From: Candidatus Ornithoclostridium excrementipullorum
GTDB taxonomy: Bacteria; Bacillota; Clostridia; Christensenellales; UBA3700
NCBI GenBank assembly: GCA_018716085.1
Contig: DVKK01000044.1
Location: forward strand, 1 to 64,000
Length of the DNA: 64,000 nucleotides
Reading direction: 5' to 3'
Shown: positions 37,615-46,384 of the stretch, in pieces
How positions within the stretch are numbered: position 1 is the first letter of the stretch
Layout: each line of letters starts with the position of its first letter
Notes under the pieces: generated by a model
Told to the model about the DNA's origin: nothing
Databases searched by the model: none
The model's input: the letters and a program-made list of their open reading frames with translations, nothing else
Translations under genes and position numbers: made by a program

Positions 37615-38106
37615 ATGGTAAATACGGTGATAACGCCTGTCGAACAAAGCGACGCAAGACTTCTCAAAGACTTCACCTATCACGCCGTTTTCGTCCCGAA
37701 AAACAGTCCCGCGCCCTCGCGCGATATCGTCGAAAATCCGCAGCTTCGGACTTTTTGGGAAAACTTCGGACAACGCGGCGATATAGGTTTCAAGGCTGCG
37801 ATCGAAGAAAAAACCGTAGGTATCGCATGGACGCGCCTTGCCGCGGCATACGGAGCGGTAGGAAAAGATATTCCCGTTCTTGCGATCTCGGTTCTGCCCG
37901 AATACAGAGGCAGAGGGATAGGCTCTGCTCTTCTGCGCGCGATTCTAGGGGCATTGCCCGAATACGGCTTCGACTCGGTATCGCTTTCCGTGCAAAAATA
38001 CAATTTTATCGCAAATACTTACCGAAAGCTCGGCTTCATTGAGGTCGGCGAAAACGACAGAGAGCTTATCATGATAAAAAACGGTTTGTCTGCGGACAAA
38101 AGATAA
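37615..38106 (+). CDS. GNAT-family N-acetyltransferase
   Basis: A 163-residue acetyltransferase. The acetyl-CoA binding motif is in ISVLPEYRGRGIGSALLRAIL, and the C-terminal YNFIANTYRKLGFIEVGEN is the family's motif B. The substrate is unknown. It is divergent from spoIIAA, from which it is separated by 156 bases, and stands alone. An in-frame GTG lies six bases upstream, but the promoter position favours the ATG as the first codon of a leaderless mRNA. Confidence 0.85.
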   Translation: MVNTVITPVEQSDARLLKDFTYHAVFVPKNSPAPSRDIVENPQLRTFWENFGQRGDIGFKAAIEEKTVGIAWTRLAAAYGAVGKDIPVLAISVLPEYRGRGIGSALLRAILGALPEYGFDSVSLSVQKYNFIANTYRKLGFIEVGENDRELIMIKNGLSADKR

Positions 38107-38867
38107 AATACGCCCCGAAACATTCATCGTCGATTCATTATCCTACTCATGATAATAGCGCAATTTCACAAAAAAATATCTACCGTGAGGCGTTCTACAA
38201 TTCTATTCAAGTAAAAATATGACACGCATCATGTCTTCAAGAAAGAAGGTATTCCGACGTTCAGTCGCAGAACAAGCGCACGATCGTATATCCGGCACGT
38301 ACGACTTTCCTCGAATTTTCACTCGCAAAACTTTCTTGTAAGCGGTAAGTATTCCGAAAATCGATCTGTAGACGGCAAAATTTAAAATTGTCTAATTTTT
38401 CTACATATGAGTATTACGCAAAAATTGTATTGTATAACTCAAATGCGGTTTATGTTTATTATTTATACAAATGTTAATTAATTAATAATTATTTGTTTAA
38501 TCAATGATTATAACAGGTTTATCGTAATTTTATCGACCTATAAAATTCATATTTGATAGCTTTGAACTGTTTCACAGAACACACTGAGAATATATCATCT
38601 CAAACCGCATACTTTTTACAATTCAAGGCGTTTCGGCATAATTTTCGCGACCGAACAAATTGTGTTTCACAGTTTACTTAGTTTTAAGTTTTTATATGAA
38701 TAACTTTTTTCTCAACTCTCTGCCCTCATGATCGGTTCTGTATAAACGCAATTTTTCAGCCGCTTTTTATTATATTCTATTCAATGCCGTAATGTTTTTG
38801 TCCGATATTCGGTTTTCCAAAGGGCTCTTCGTCAAACGTAAACATACTATTTTTGCATAAACAAAAT
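38107..38867. other. AT-rich intergenic gap of about 760 bases
   Basis: Very AT-rich, especially 38380-38560. No protein motif, RNA gene or repeat was recognised on either strand. Confidence 0.5.
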
Positions 38868-38892
38868 AAAACGGCGGATACTCTCCGCCGCT
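38868..38892 (-). terminator. Terminator of nrdR
   Basis: CGGCGGA and TCCGCCG pair around five bases; the minus strand continues TTTTATTTT. Five bases past the nrdR stop. Confidence 0.85.
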
Positions 38893-38897
38893 TCCGG

Positions 38898-39377
38898 TCA
38901 TTGCTGTTTCTTGTCGTTGTCGTGTTTATGCTTAACGATCTCGTTTATTTCGCTGAGCCAGGAATTTATGTCCTTGAACTGCCTGTGTACCGCCGCAAAG
39001 CGCACATACGCCACGTCATCGATATCTTTCAGCCCCTCCATGACAAGATCTCCTATCTGCGTAGAGGTCACTTCCTGTTCGAGCTGATTCGCGAGAGATT
39101 TTTCTATATCCGCCACAAGCTTGTCTATCTGCTGCATTGATACGGGGCGCTTGTCGCACGCTTTGAGAATGCCGTTTTTAAGCTTTTGCGGCGAAAATAT
39201 CTGTCTGCATCCCGATTTTTTTATGACCATGATAGGCGACGTTTCGATCGTTTCGTACGTCGTAAAACGCTTGCCGCATCTCACGCACTCCCGTCTGCGC
39301 CTTATCGAAGTCCCGTCTTCGTTTACCCTGCTGTCCACGACCTTACTGTCGGTACAGCCGCAAAATATGCACTTCAT
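38898..39377 (-). CDS. nrdR: Transcriptional repressor NrdR
   Basis: Zinc-finger and ATP-cone repressor of ribonucleotide reductase genes. The 159-residue protein has the four-cysteine ribbon (CIFCGC, then ECVRCGKRF) and an ATP-cone domain starting VIKKSGCRQIFSPQKL that senses ATP/dATP. CGGAGG precedes the ATG. No nrd gene is in the window, so its targets lie elsewhere. Between sigG and a terminator; in Firmicutes nrdR is often near sporulation or replication genes. Confidence 0.95.
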   Translation of the reverse strand: MKCIFCGCTDSKVVDSRVNEDGTSIRRRRECVRCGKRFTTYETIETSPIMVIKKSGCRQIFSPQKLKNGILKACDKRPVSMQQIDKLVADIEKSLANQLEQEVTSTQIGDLVMEGLKDIDDVAYVRFAAVHRQFKDINSWLSEINEIVKHKHDNDKKQQ

Positions 39378-39396
39378 GGCAACCTCCGTTTTTATT

Positions 39397-39425
39397 ATTA
39401 TACTACATATTGCGGTGATTTGCCA
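39397..39425 (-). promoter_or_regulatory. nrdR promoter
   Basis: On the minus strand: TGGCAA (39425-39420), 17-bp spacer, consensus TATAAT (39402-39397). Confidence 0.55.
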
Positions 39426-39465
39426 TCGTTTGACACAAAATACGGAAAAGACGCAACCCTTTGCT

Positions 39466-39499
39466 TATAAAAGCGCGCCGCCGTGTTGACACGACGGCG
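39466..39499 (-). terminator. Terminator of sigG
   Basis: CGCCGCCGTGT pairs with ACACGACGGCG with one mismatch; the minus strand then runs into CTTTTATAAG. Confidence 0.65.
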
Positions 39500-39526
39500 T
39501 ATAATGCCTGTGCTTGACGCTTACCG

Positions 39527-40294
39527 TCAGAATCGACTTCGCAGCCTCTCCAGAGCGGTTTTTTCCAAACGGCTGACCTGAGCCTGCGATATCGATATCT
39601 CGCGCGATATCTCCGTCTGCGTTTTGCCGAGATAATAACGCATATATACGACCTTGCGTTCCTTATCGGGCAGATCCTTTATCGCGTCTTTAAGCCATAT
39701 CCGTTCGTTCCAGTTTTCGGCGGTATTTTTTGAGTCGCCTATCTGATCTTCGAGCGACATCGTATCTTCGCCGTCTCCGAAAACGCTGTCCTGCAAATAA
39801 ACAGGTTCGCTTACCGCGTCAAGCGCGCATACGACTTCTTTGAGAGGGATATCTATCTCTTCCGCTATCTCCATCGCCGTCGGCACTTTGTTCAGCTCCC
39901 CCTCGAGCTGTTCTTTCGCTCTCAGCGCCTTATACGCCACGTCGCGCATACTGCGGCTGACCTTTATACCCGAGCCGTCTTTGAGAAATCTTCTTATCTC
40001 TCCTATGATCATGGGCACTGCGTACGTCGAAAAAGCCACGTCAAAGCGCGTATCGAAGTTTTCGACCGCTTTCATCAATCCCACCATCCCTACCTGGAAA
40101 AGATCGTCGCTGTTGTTCTTGTTACGGAAACGCTGTACGACCGATAACACTAGCCTTACGTTGCCCATAGCGAGCTTTTCGCGCGCGTCTTTATCGCCGT
40201 TTTTGCTCTTGTTAAGGAGTTCTTTCGTCTCCTCCCGGCTCAGTTTGGGCAAAGCTCCCGTATTGACTCCGCATATGGTGACTTTGTGATTCAT
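39527..40294 (-). CDS. sigG: RNA polymerase sigma factor SigG
   Basis: Late forespore sigma factor. The 255-residue protein carries the typical SigG N-terminus (MNHKVTICGVNTGALPKL), region 2 (DLFQVGMVGLMKAVENFD, FSTYAVPMIIGEIRRFL) and region 4 (KTQTEISREISISQAQVSRL). It starts at 40294 behind a very strong GGAGGTGAAC; the GTG at 40300 is inside that site. A near-perfect SigF promoter lies about 50 bases upstream, fitting the known SigF-to-SigG cascade. The spoIIG genes that precede sigG in many relatives are absent here. Confidence 0.96.
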   Translation of the reverse strand: MNHKVTICGVNTGALPKLSREETKELLNKSKNGDKDAREKLAMGNVRLVLSVVQRFRNKNNSDDLFQVGMVGLMKAVENFDTRFDVAFSTYAVPMIIGEIRRFLKDGSGIKVSRSMRDVAYKALRAKEQLEGELNKVPTAMEIAEEIDIPLKEVVCALDAVSEPVYLQDSVFGDGEDTMSLEDQIGDSKNTAENWNERIWLKDAIKDLPDKERKVVYMRYYLGKTQTEISREISISQAQVSRLEKTALERLRSRF

Positions 40295-40346
40295 GTTCAC
40301 CTCCTATGTAGCGGAGCTTACGGAACGGCGCACCTCAACGTAGATA

Positions 40347-40376
40347 TAGTTTGCCCCTTCTGTCGGGATACTATAC
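40347..40376 (-). promoter_or_regulatory. SigF-dependent promoter of sigG
   Basis: On the minus strand: GTATA (40376-40372), 15-bp spacer, GGGCAAACTA (40356-40347). These match the SigF consensus GYWTA and GGNNANAHTR at every defined position. Confidence 0.75.
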
Positions 40377-40916
40377 CGGAAAGGGACTTTAAGCCCGTGC
40401 AAGCGATCCGAACGGCGCGCGTAAACCGATCCCATTCGGAAACATTTGGCAGATCAAGTCAAAGCGTTCTCTTCCTTCGGATCACTGCCTTTTTCACGTA
40501 TAAGTAAAACGCAGGTAAACGTTGAAACAACCGATACTGTCGCATTTTGTCGATCACGCCGTTGATTCCGAAAGCCGCTCGGAAACAACTTTTGACCTCG
40601 CAATATTCGGCACGATCCGATACAGTACGCCCGATCTTGCCGTGTTCACGATCATAGCGCGATCGGAGAACGGCAAAATCAAATCGACTTTCGCAAACTC
40701 AAGACCATAGAACGACCGCGACCCCGAGCGATCTTATCTTGCGGAACAGACTTCGGACTGCCCCTAAATTTTATTTATTGCGACGATATTTTGAAATGCG
40801 TCAATGACGTTCAATGCGGTTTGCGATTAATAAATATCACACGTTTGGCGTGTAGATATCTCATCGACCGAGCCTCTTTTGAAATACCGCGGCTACCGCG
40901 GGGTATTCGTCGACAC
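40377..40916. other. Intergenic gap; a GC-rich hairpin at 40883-40907
   Basis: No gene recognised. ATACCGCGG, CTA, CCGCGGGGTAT forms a bulged hairpin close behind the oadA terminator; its role is unknown. Confidence 0.4.
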
Positions 40917-40943
40917 AATAAAAAAGACGGCGTTTCCGCCGTC
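40917..40943 (-). terminator. Terminator of the carboxyltransferase/Na+ pump operon
   Basis: GACGGCG and CGCCGTC pair around TTTC; the minus strand continues with seven T bases interrupted once. Confidence 0.85.
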
Positions 40944-40964
40944 CTTTTATCTGTACCGATATCG

Positions 40965-42362
40965 TTAAACCGGTTGGATACCGTTTGCCACGTCTCCTAC
41001 GAGAGTGTCGACCTTGCGCTTGTTCGCCTGTCTGTACTTGAAGTAATTGAGCGCGACCTGCGGGAAAAGCGCATACGAGAGAACGTCTTCGTCCTGTTCG
41101 ATGTACTGTTTGATCTCCTCGCGGTATTTCGCAAGTTCGGGTTTGATAAGATCTGCGGGTCTGCAAGTGATCGGCTTTTCGTCGCCGAGGACCTTCTTGA
41201 CGACTTCGGGGTTCGGAGCCGCGGGCAGTCTGCCGTATTCTCCTTTGAGCACGCCCTTGGTCTCAGCGGAAACCATCTTATATCTCTCGCCGCTGACGAC
41301 GTTGAACACCGCCTGCGTACCGACGATCTGGCTGGTCGGGGTGACGAGCGGCGGATAGCCGAGATCTTTACGCACATTGGGCACTTCGGCAAGCACTTCG
41401 TCGTATTTGTCGAGAGCTCCGAGGGATTTCAACTGTCCTACAAGGTTGGAAAGCATACCGCCGGGGACCTGATAGATCAAAGCGTTGACGTCGGTCTTGA
41501 GCGACTTTTCGGTCAACCAACCGTCTTTTTTAAGTCTGTCCGCAACGGTAATGAAGTGTTTGTTGATCTCGTTGAGCAGTTTGAGATCGAGTCCCGTATC
41601 GTATTCGGTGCCTTGCAAAACCGCAACCATGGGCTCGGTCGCAGGCTGAGAAGTACCGTTGCCCAAAGCGGACAGCGCGCAGTCGACGATGTCTACGCCC
41701 GCCTCGATCGCTTTGAGGTAGGTAAGATTACCTGTTCCCGAAGTCTGATGCGTGTGCAGATGAACGGGCACCTTGACGACTTTCTTTATGCCCTTGACGA
41801 GATCGTACGCCACATAAGGCAGCAGGATGCCCGCCATATCCTTTATACAGATGACGTCGGCGCCCATGTCTTCGAGTTCTTTGGCAAGTTTGATGAAATA
41901 CTCGGTGGTATGGACGGGGCTGGTCGTATAGGAAATGGTCGCCTCGCAGATGCCGCCGTACTTCTTGCAGCTGTCCATCGCCGTCTTCATGTTGCGGGTA
42001 TCGTTGAGCGCGTCGAAGATACGGATGATGTTGATACCGTTTTCGATCGACTTCTTTACGAACTCTTCCACAACGTCGTCCGCATAGTGCTTGTATCCGA
42101 GGATGTTCTGTCCTCTGAGAAGCATCTGCAGCTTGGTGTTGGGCATAGCCTTGCGCAGCTGTCTGAGTCTTTCCCACGGATCCTCGTTGAGGAAGCGCAG
42201 ACAAGAATCGAAAGTCGCGCCGCCCCAGCACTCGATCGAATAATACCCGACTTTATCGAGTTTGTCCGCAACGGGGAGCATCTCGTCCAATCTCATACGG
42301 GTCGCCGCCTGGGACTGGTGCGCGTCTCTCAAAATGGTTTCTGTGATCTGAACTTTTGCCAT
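40965..42362 (-). CDS. oadA: Oxaloacetate decarboxylase alpha / pyruvate carboxyltransferase (5S-like)
   Basis: Moves a carboxyl group between oxaloacetate (or pyruvate) and protein-bound biotin. The 465-residue protein starts with the TIM-barrel signature (ILRDAHQSQAATRMRL, ECWGGATFDSCLRFLNEDPW), has the metal/lysine region CIKDMAG and HLHTHQTSGTGN, and ends with the PYC_OADA tail. It has no C-terminal biotin domain, so it relies on the separate carrier protein in the operon, like the 5S subunit of transcarboxylase. Last of five genes. Confidence 0.9.
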   Translation of the reverse strand: MAKVQITETILRDAHQSQAATRMRLDEMLPVADKLDKVGYYSIECWGGATFDSCLRFLNEDPWERLRQLRKAMPNTKLQMLLRGQNILGYKHYADDVVEEFVKKSIENGINIIRIFDALNDTRNMKTAMDSCKKYGGICEATISYTTSPVHTTEYFIKLAKELEDMGADVICIKDMAGILLPYVAYDLVKGIKKVVKVPVHLHTHQTSGTGNLTYLKAIEAGVDIVDCALSALGNGTSQPATEPMVAVLQGTEYDTGLDLKLLNEINKHFITVADRLKKDGWLTEKSLKTDVNALIYQVPGGMLSNLVGQLKSLGALDKYDEVLAEVPNVRKDLGYPPLVTPTSQIVGTQAVFNVVSGERYKMVSAETKGVLKGEYGRLPAAPNPEVVKKVLGDEKPITCRPADLIKPELAKYREEIKQYIEQDEDVLSYALFPQVALNYFKYRQANKRKVDTLVGDVANGIQPV

Positions 42363-42380
42363 ATTCTGTTACCTCTTAAA

Positions 42381-43916
42381 TTATGCTACGCCGAATACGG
42401 AAAGCAGTACGCCTGCCGCGACTGCGCTGCCGATGACGCCTGCGACGTTGGGTCCCATCGCGTGCATGAGCAGATAGTTCTGCGGATTCTCTTCCTGTCC
42501 GACGTTATGCGATATTCTCGCAGCCATGGGAACGGCGGAAACGCCTGCCGAACCGATGAGCGGATTGACCTTACCTTTGCTGGTAATGTACATGAGTTTG
42601 CCGATGAGCAGACCGCCGAGCGTACCGAATGCGAACGCAAAGATACCGATGAGCAGTATTTTGAGCGTCTGCAAGTTGAGGAACACGTCCGCGGTAGCCT
42701 TGGTACCGACCAACACGCCGAGCAATATCGTGATGATATTGATGAGCTCGTTTTTAGCCGTATTGGTGAGCCTGGGCACGACCTCCGATTCCTTGAACAG
42801 GTTGCCGAGCATAAGCATACCGAGCAGCGGCACAGCACTGGGAAGTATGACGCCTACTACAAGCGTGACCGCAAGCGGGAACACGACTTTTTCGGTCTTG
42901 GATACGGGGCGGAGCTGTTCCATTACGACGCTCCTCTCCTTCTTTGTCGTGACCAGCTTCATGATCGGCGGCTGGATCAGTTTTATCAAAGCCATGTACG
43001 AATACGCCGCGACCGCGATTGACGGCAGCAAGTGCGCCGCAAGTTTGACCGTAACGTATATTGCGGTAGGACCGTCCGCGCCTCCGATTATAGCTATGGA
43101 AGCCGCTTCCTCGCCGGTGAATCCGATGTTGATCGCTATGATGAACGTGACGAATATACCCAGCTGAGCCGCCGCGCCCATGAGCAAACTCTTGGGGTTG
43201 GCGATGAGCGGACCGAAGTCGGTCATTGCGCCGATACCGAGGAAGATAAGCGGCGGATAGATGACCCAGTCTACGCCCTTGTACAGGTAGTAGAACATAC
43301 CGAAGTCGTCCACGGCTTCATAAGTATACGCGTAATTCGGGTCGATCTGCGCCACTCTTTCGCAGATAGCGGCAAGCTTGTCGGACAAGCTGACCATATC
43401 CACGTCGCCCGCAGTCTGGTAAACGATCCCGAACATCTCGTTGAGTTCGTTGATCGTGCCGGATATCGCCGAAGAATAAGCGTAGGTATAGCCCAGATCT
43501 CCCGTGATATAGTCTGTGACGATCTGCAGCTGCTGCGCCGCGGTAGTCCCGTCGGGCAGCGTGAGCCCGAATTGCTCCGCAAGCTGAGGTACGGTTCCCG
43601 CGATCAGTTGTTCTCCTGTATTGAAGAACATATACATCTGCTCTCCGTCGACCGTAAACGTATATCCGTACGTACCGTAAAGGATATTGTACGTCCCCGG
43701 TATGTTGATGATGAACATACCGAAACCTATCGCGAGCAGCAGATTGGGCTCGAACTCCTTATACACCGCGAGATAGATCAGAACGCACGCGATCACGAGC
43801 ATGATCAGGTTCTGCCACAGCGGCGTAAGCGAAGTCATGAAGCCCGTGCTGTTCCACAGGTTCTGAAGAGAGTCTACAAAGTCGAGAGACAGTATTGTAG
43901 ATGAAAAGCCCAACAT
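42381..43916 (-). CDS. oadB: Na+-translocating decarboxylase beta subunit with a large insert
   Basis: The membrane subunit that decarboxylates carboxybiotin and pumps Na+ outward. Family motifs are FLGIGAMTDFGPLIANP, IGGADGPTAIYV and MHAMGPNVAGVIGSA. At 511 residues it is about 130 longer than usual; the extra segment (about 78-205, from NILYGTYGY to NYAYTYEAVDD) is hydrophilic and lies between early helices. Twelve bases separate it from the biotin carrier gene. Confidence 0.9.
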   Translation of the reverse strand: MLGFSSTILSLDFVDSLQNLWNSTGFMTSLTPLWQNLIMLVIACVLIYLAVYKEFEPNLLLAIGFGMFIINIPGTYNILYGTYGYTFTVDGEQMYMFFNTGEQLIAGTVPQLAEQFGLTLPDGTTAAQQLQIVTDYITGDLGYTYAYSSAISGTINELNEMFGIVYQTAGDVDMVSLSDKLAAICERVAQIDPNYAYTYEAVDDFGMFYYLYKGVDWVIYPPLIFLGIGAMTDFGPLIANPKSLLMGAAAQLGIFVTFIIAINIGFTGEEAASIAIIGGADGPTAIYVTVKLAAHLLPSIAVAAYSYMALIKLIQPPIMKLVTTKKERSVVMEQLRPVSKTEKVVFPLAVTLVVGVILPSAVPLLGMLMLGNLFKESEVVPRLTNTAKNELINIITILLGVLVGTKATADVFLNLQTLKILLIGIFAFAFGTLGGLLIGKLMYITSKGKVNPLIGSAGVSAVPMAARISHNVGQEENPQNYLLMHAMGPNVAGVIGSAVAAGVLLSVFGVA

Positions 43917-43928
43917 TATGCCACCTCG

Positions 43929-44321
43929 TTAAGCTATCGTGCAGAGAACTGTTCCGGTGTCTATGTTGGAGCCTTCGGTTACGCTGTAAGTGATTACGCC
44001 GTCTTTCGTCGCGACGATCGGCGTGTCCATTTTCATTGCTTCGAGAATGACTATCGTATCGTTCTTCTTCACGCTTGCGCCGCTTGCGAAGCAGAGCTTT
44101 TTGACCAGTCCGGGCATCTGCGTCTTGACGGGTTCGCCCGCGCCTGCGGCCTTGGGTGCCGGAGCCGGAGCGGGAGCAGCCTGCGCCGCGGGAGCGGGAG
44201 CAGCCTGAGGTGCCGGAGCCGGAGCAACGGGCGCCGCAACGGGAGCAACGGCGGCTCCGCCGATCTCCTCTACTTCTACGGCATAGGTCCTGCCGTTTAC
44301 GGTAACGTTGAATTTACGCAT
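43929..44321 (-). CDS. Biotin carboxyl carrier protein of the decarboxylase
   Basis: A 130-residue carrier. Residues 1-20 form a short strand region, 22-62 an Ala/Pro linker, and 64-130 the biotinyl domain with K97 in LEAMKMDTP as the biotin site. It shuttles CO2 between the carboxyltransferase subunits and the membrane subunit, like GcdC/MmdC or the 1.3S subunit of transcarboxylase. Fifteen bases from oadG and twelve from oadB. Confidence 0.93.
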   Translation of the reverse strand: MRKFNVTVNGRTYAVEVEEIGGAAVAPVAAPVAPAPAPQAAPAPAAQAAPAPAPAPKAAGAGEPVKTQMPGLVKKLCFASGASVKKNDTIVILEAMKMDTPIVATKDGVITYSVTEGSNIDTGTVLCTIA

Positions 44322-44336
44322 GATCTTATCCTCTTT

Positions 44337-44804
44337 TTATTTGATTTCCTTTATGGAACGAACTCTGAAAGGCAGTTCGCTCATTTCCACGGGAGCAGCC
44401 GCCCCGCAGTAATATGCCGTTATCGCCGCGGTTATCGCAACGACGATCTCCTCTTCTTCCTGCGCCGCCCGCAGAGCCTCCGCCTCTTCGGCAAAGCGCT
44501 GCTCTTCTTCGCGCTTCTCTTCTTTCACGGCCTCGACCGCGTTTTTCTTCGCCAGCTTCTCGGGCAAAGCGATCAGAAGTTCCACCAGCTTGATGCATCC
44601 TATAAGGACGAACAGCACTATGAACACCATCGCGAGTCCGAGCACGAACACGAGCAGACCGGTGACGAGCCTGTCTCCGAAGTTCATGTCGGCTATGCCG
44701 AGCGAGTCCGGATCTCCCGTGACCTCGCAAGCCGCCGCAAACGTCATCATGAAGATGGCGACCAGAAGAGTCAGAAGTATTAACGCAACTCTTTTATTCT
44801 TCAT
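44337..44804 (-). CDS. OadG-like gamma/delta subunit of the Na+ pump
   Basis: A 155-residue small membrane subunit. An N-terminal hydrophobic stretch ending FAAAC could be a lipoprotein or plain signal; the main helix is VTGLLVFVLGLAMVFIVLFVLIGCIKL. A charged coiled coil (about 85-120) and a tail with VVAITAAITAYY, as in OadG/MmdD, follow. Such subunits hold the soluble part to the membrane. Start at 44804 behind GGAG. Divergent, so assigned mainly by operon place and layout. Confidence 0.8.
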   Translation of the reverse strand: MKNKRVALILLTLLVAIFMMTFAAACEVTGDPDSLGIADMNFGDRLVTGLLVFVLGLAMVFIVLFVLIGCIKLVELLIALPEKLAKKNAVEAVKEEKREEEQRFAEEAEALRAAQEEEEIVVAITAAITAYYCGAAAPVEMSELPFRVRSIKEIK

Positions 44805-44814
44805 ATCCACTCCG

Positions 44815-46221
44815 TCAGACGCCCATGAGCATCATCAGCGCGGAAGCGAGATAAGGTCTCAGATTCTTGGCGTCGACGACGTTGTCCACATAGCCTTCCT
44901 GCGCCGCGATCATCGGATCCGACTCGATCTTCGCGTATTTGTCTTCGAGTTTCGCTCTCGCCTTGGACAGATCCTTGTCCTTTGCCGCGGACAGCTGATC
45001 CGCCATGAGGACATCCACCGCAGCGGCGGGTGCGAGCGGAGATATGCTCGCTTTATCGGTCGCGAGCGTATAGTCGAAGCCGATGCCCTTGCTCATCAGA
45101 GCGGCATAACCCGCGCCGACTGCCTTGCCGACGGCAACGCCTATCTTGTCTACCGAACTGCCCGCTATCGCCGCGAACATTTCGGCGGCGACTTTGGCGG
45201 CGCCCGCTTTCTCTTCTTCCAGAGTGGTGTTGAAGCCCAACGAATCGACCAACGTGATCAACGGCAGATCGAACGCTTCGAGTTTATCGACGAAAGCCGT
45301 GATCTTCTTCGCGCCTTCGAGCGAAAGGTATCCCTTGTTGACGGAAGGATCGGTCGCAACGATGCCGACGCTCATGCCGTTGACGGAAGTGAATGCGCAT
45401 ACAGCTTCTTTTGCCCATTCGGCGCAGTATTCGACGAAATTACCGTCGTCGCATACGGCCTTGACCGCGTCTTTCGCGGAAACGCCTTTGGCAAGAGCGG
45501 AGCTGACTCTGTTGGGGTCGTCGGTTGTTTCGACCTCCCCGAAAAGAATGTTCGCAAGTCCGACAAGCTGCTTTTTGAGATCCGCCTCGCTCTTATAGAA
45601 GAATTGAGCCGCGTCCGCGCCCGCCTTGTGCGCGTCGTAGCCCAACAACTTGTTGAGAGCGGGATACTCCTTCTGCGTGGAAGCCAAATACATCGGCGAA
45701 TCGAGCGAAAGCACGGCGTCTTTGGACATAAACGTGAAATCCGCCATTGCCGCAAACGCGGACATCATGCCGACGGCGTTGCCTTTGACTATGCAAAAAT
45801 GCGGGACTTGTCCCGAAACGATTGCGGCTTCCGCCAGCACCGACGCGTAACCTTCGAGCACGCCGACTCCCTCGCCTATCCTCGCTCCTCCGCAATCGAT
45901 CACGGAAATAAGCGGCGTGCCGGTCTTTACGGCGCGTCTCATGCACTTGACGATCTTGTCGGCATGAGCCTTTCCGAGACTGCCTTTAAGCACTTCCGCA
46001 TTTTGCGCGAAGATATGGACGGGCTTGCCGCCGAGAGTCGCGTAACCTGTCACGACGCCCTCGCCCAAAGCCGCGGCAGCGTCTTCGAACGTATTGCCTG
46101 TGACGAACACGTCCGTCTCGACGAAGCTCGCCTTGTCGGTAAGCGCGTCGATAAACTTCTTTATCGATGCGGTGGCCTTGCCGATGGCTTCGGAGCTGAC
46201 AATGACTTTGCCGTTCTCCAT
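44815..46221 (-). CDS. Acyl-CoA carboxyltransferase (12S/MmdA-like), divergent
   Basis: A 468-residue crotonase-fold carboxyltransferase. The N-half has GVVTGYATLGGKPVHIFAQN and VIDCGGARIGEGV; the C-half LPLITLVDSLGFN and AVGAGYAALMSKG. It is shorter than MmdA (about 510), and the oxyanion-hole segment usually read as GPCAGGAVYSPA is KGNAVGMMSAFAA. The substrate may be methylmalonyl-, glutaconyl- or another acyl-CoA and cannot be fixed from sequence. First gene of the operon; GGAGG precedes the ATG at 46221. Confidence 0.82.
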   Translation of the reverse strand: MENGKVIVSSEAIGKATASIKKFIDALTDKASFVETDVFVTGNTFEDAAAALGEGVVTGYATLGGKPVHIFAQNAEVLKGSLGKAHADKIVKCMRRAVKTGTPLISVIDCGGARIGEGVGVLEGYASVLAEAAIVSGQVPHFCIVKGNAVGMMSAFAAMADFTFMSKDAVLSLDSPMYLASTQKEYPALNKLLGYDAHKAGADAAQFFYKSEADLKKQLVGLANILFGEVETTDDPNRVSSALAKGVSAKDAVKAVCDDGNFVEYCAEWAKEAVCAFTSVNGMSVGIVATDPSVNKGYLSLEGAKKITAFVDKLEAFDLPLITLVDSLGFNTTLEEEKAGAAKVAAEMFAAIAGSSVDKIGVAVGKAVGAGYAALMSKGIGFDYTLATDKASISPLAPAAAVDVLMADQLSAAKDKDLSKARAKLEDKYAKIESDPMIAAQEGYVDNVVDAKNLRPYLASALMMLMGV

Positions 46222-46282
46222 ATTCAATCCTCCATTATGCCGGTTGGCATATATTAAAATTATCTTAATTTACACCATAAGC

Positions 46283-46312
46283 ATTATATATTAATACGCG
46301 GTGCGTTTGCAA
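46283..46312 (-). promoter_or_regulatory. Promoter of the carboxyltransferase/Na+ pump operon
   Basis: On the minus strand: TTGCAA (46312-46307), 18-bp spacer, TATAAT (46288-46283). Leader of about 55 nt. Confidence 0.6.
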
Positions 46313-46384
46313 CTAAATCGGCGTTAAAAATTTACCACTTTGATTAATTTTTAACATATCTTCGGAGCGGTTCGCGGAGCACGT

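Noticed and set aside
38380..38560. AT-rich tract as a replication origin
   Set aside because: No cluster of DnaA boxes and no dnaA, dnaN, gyr or par genes nearby.
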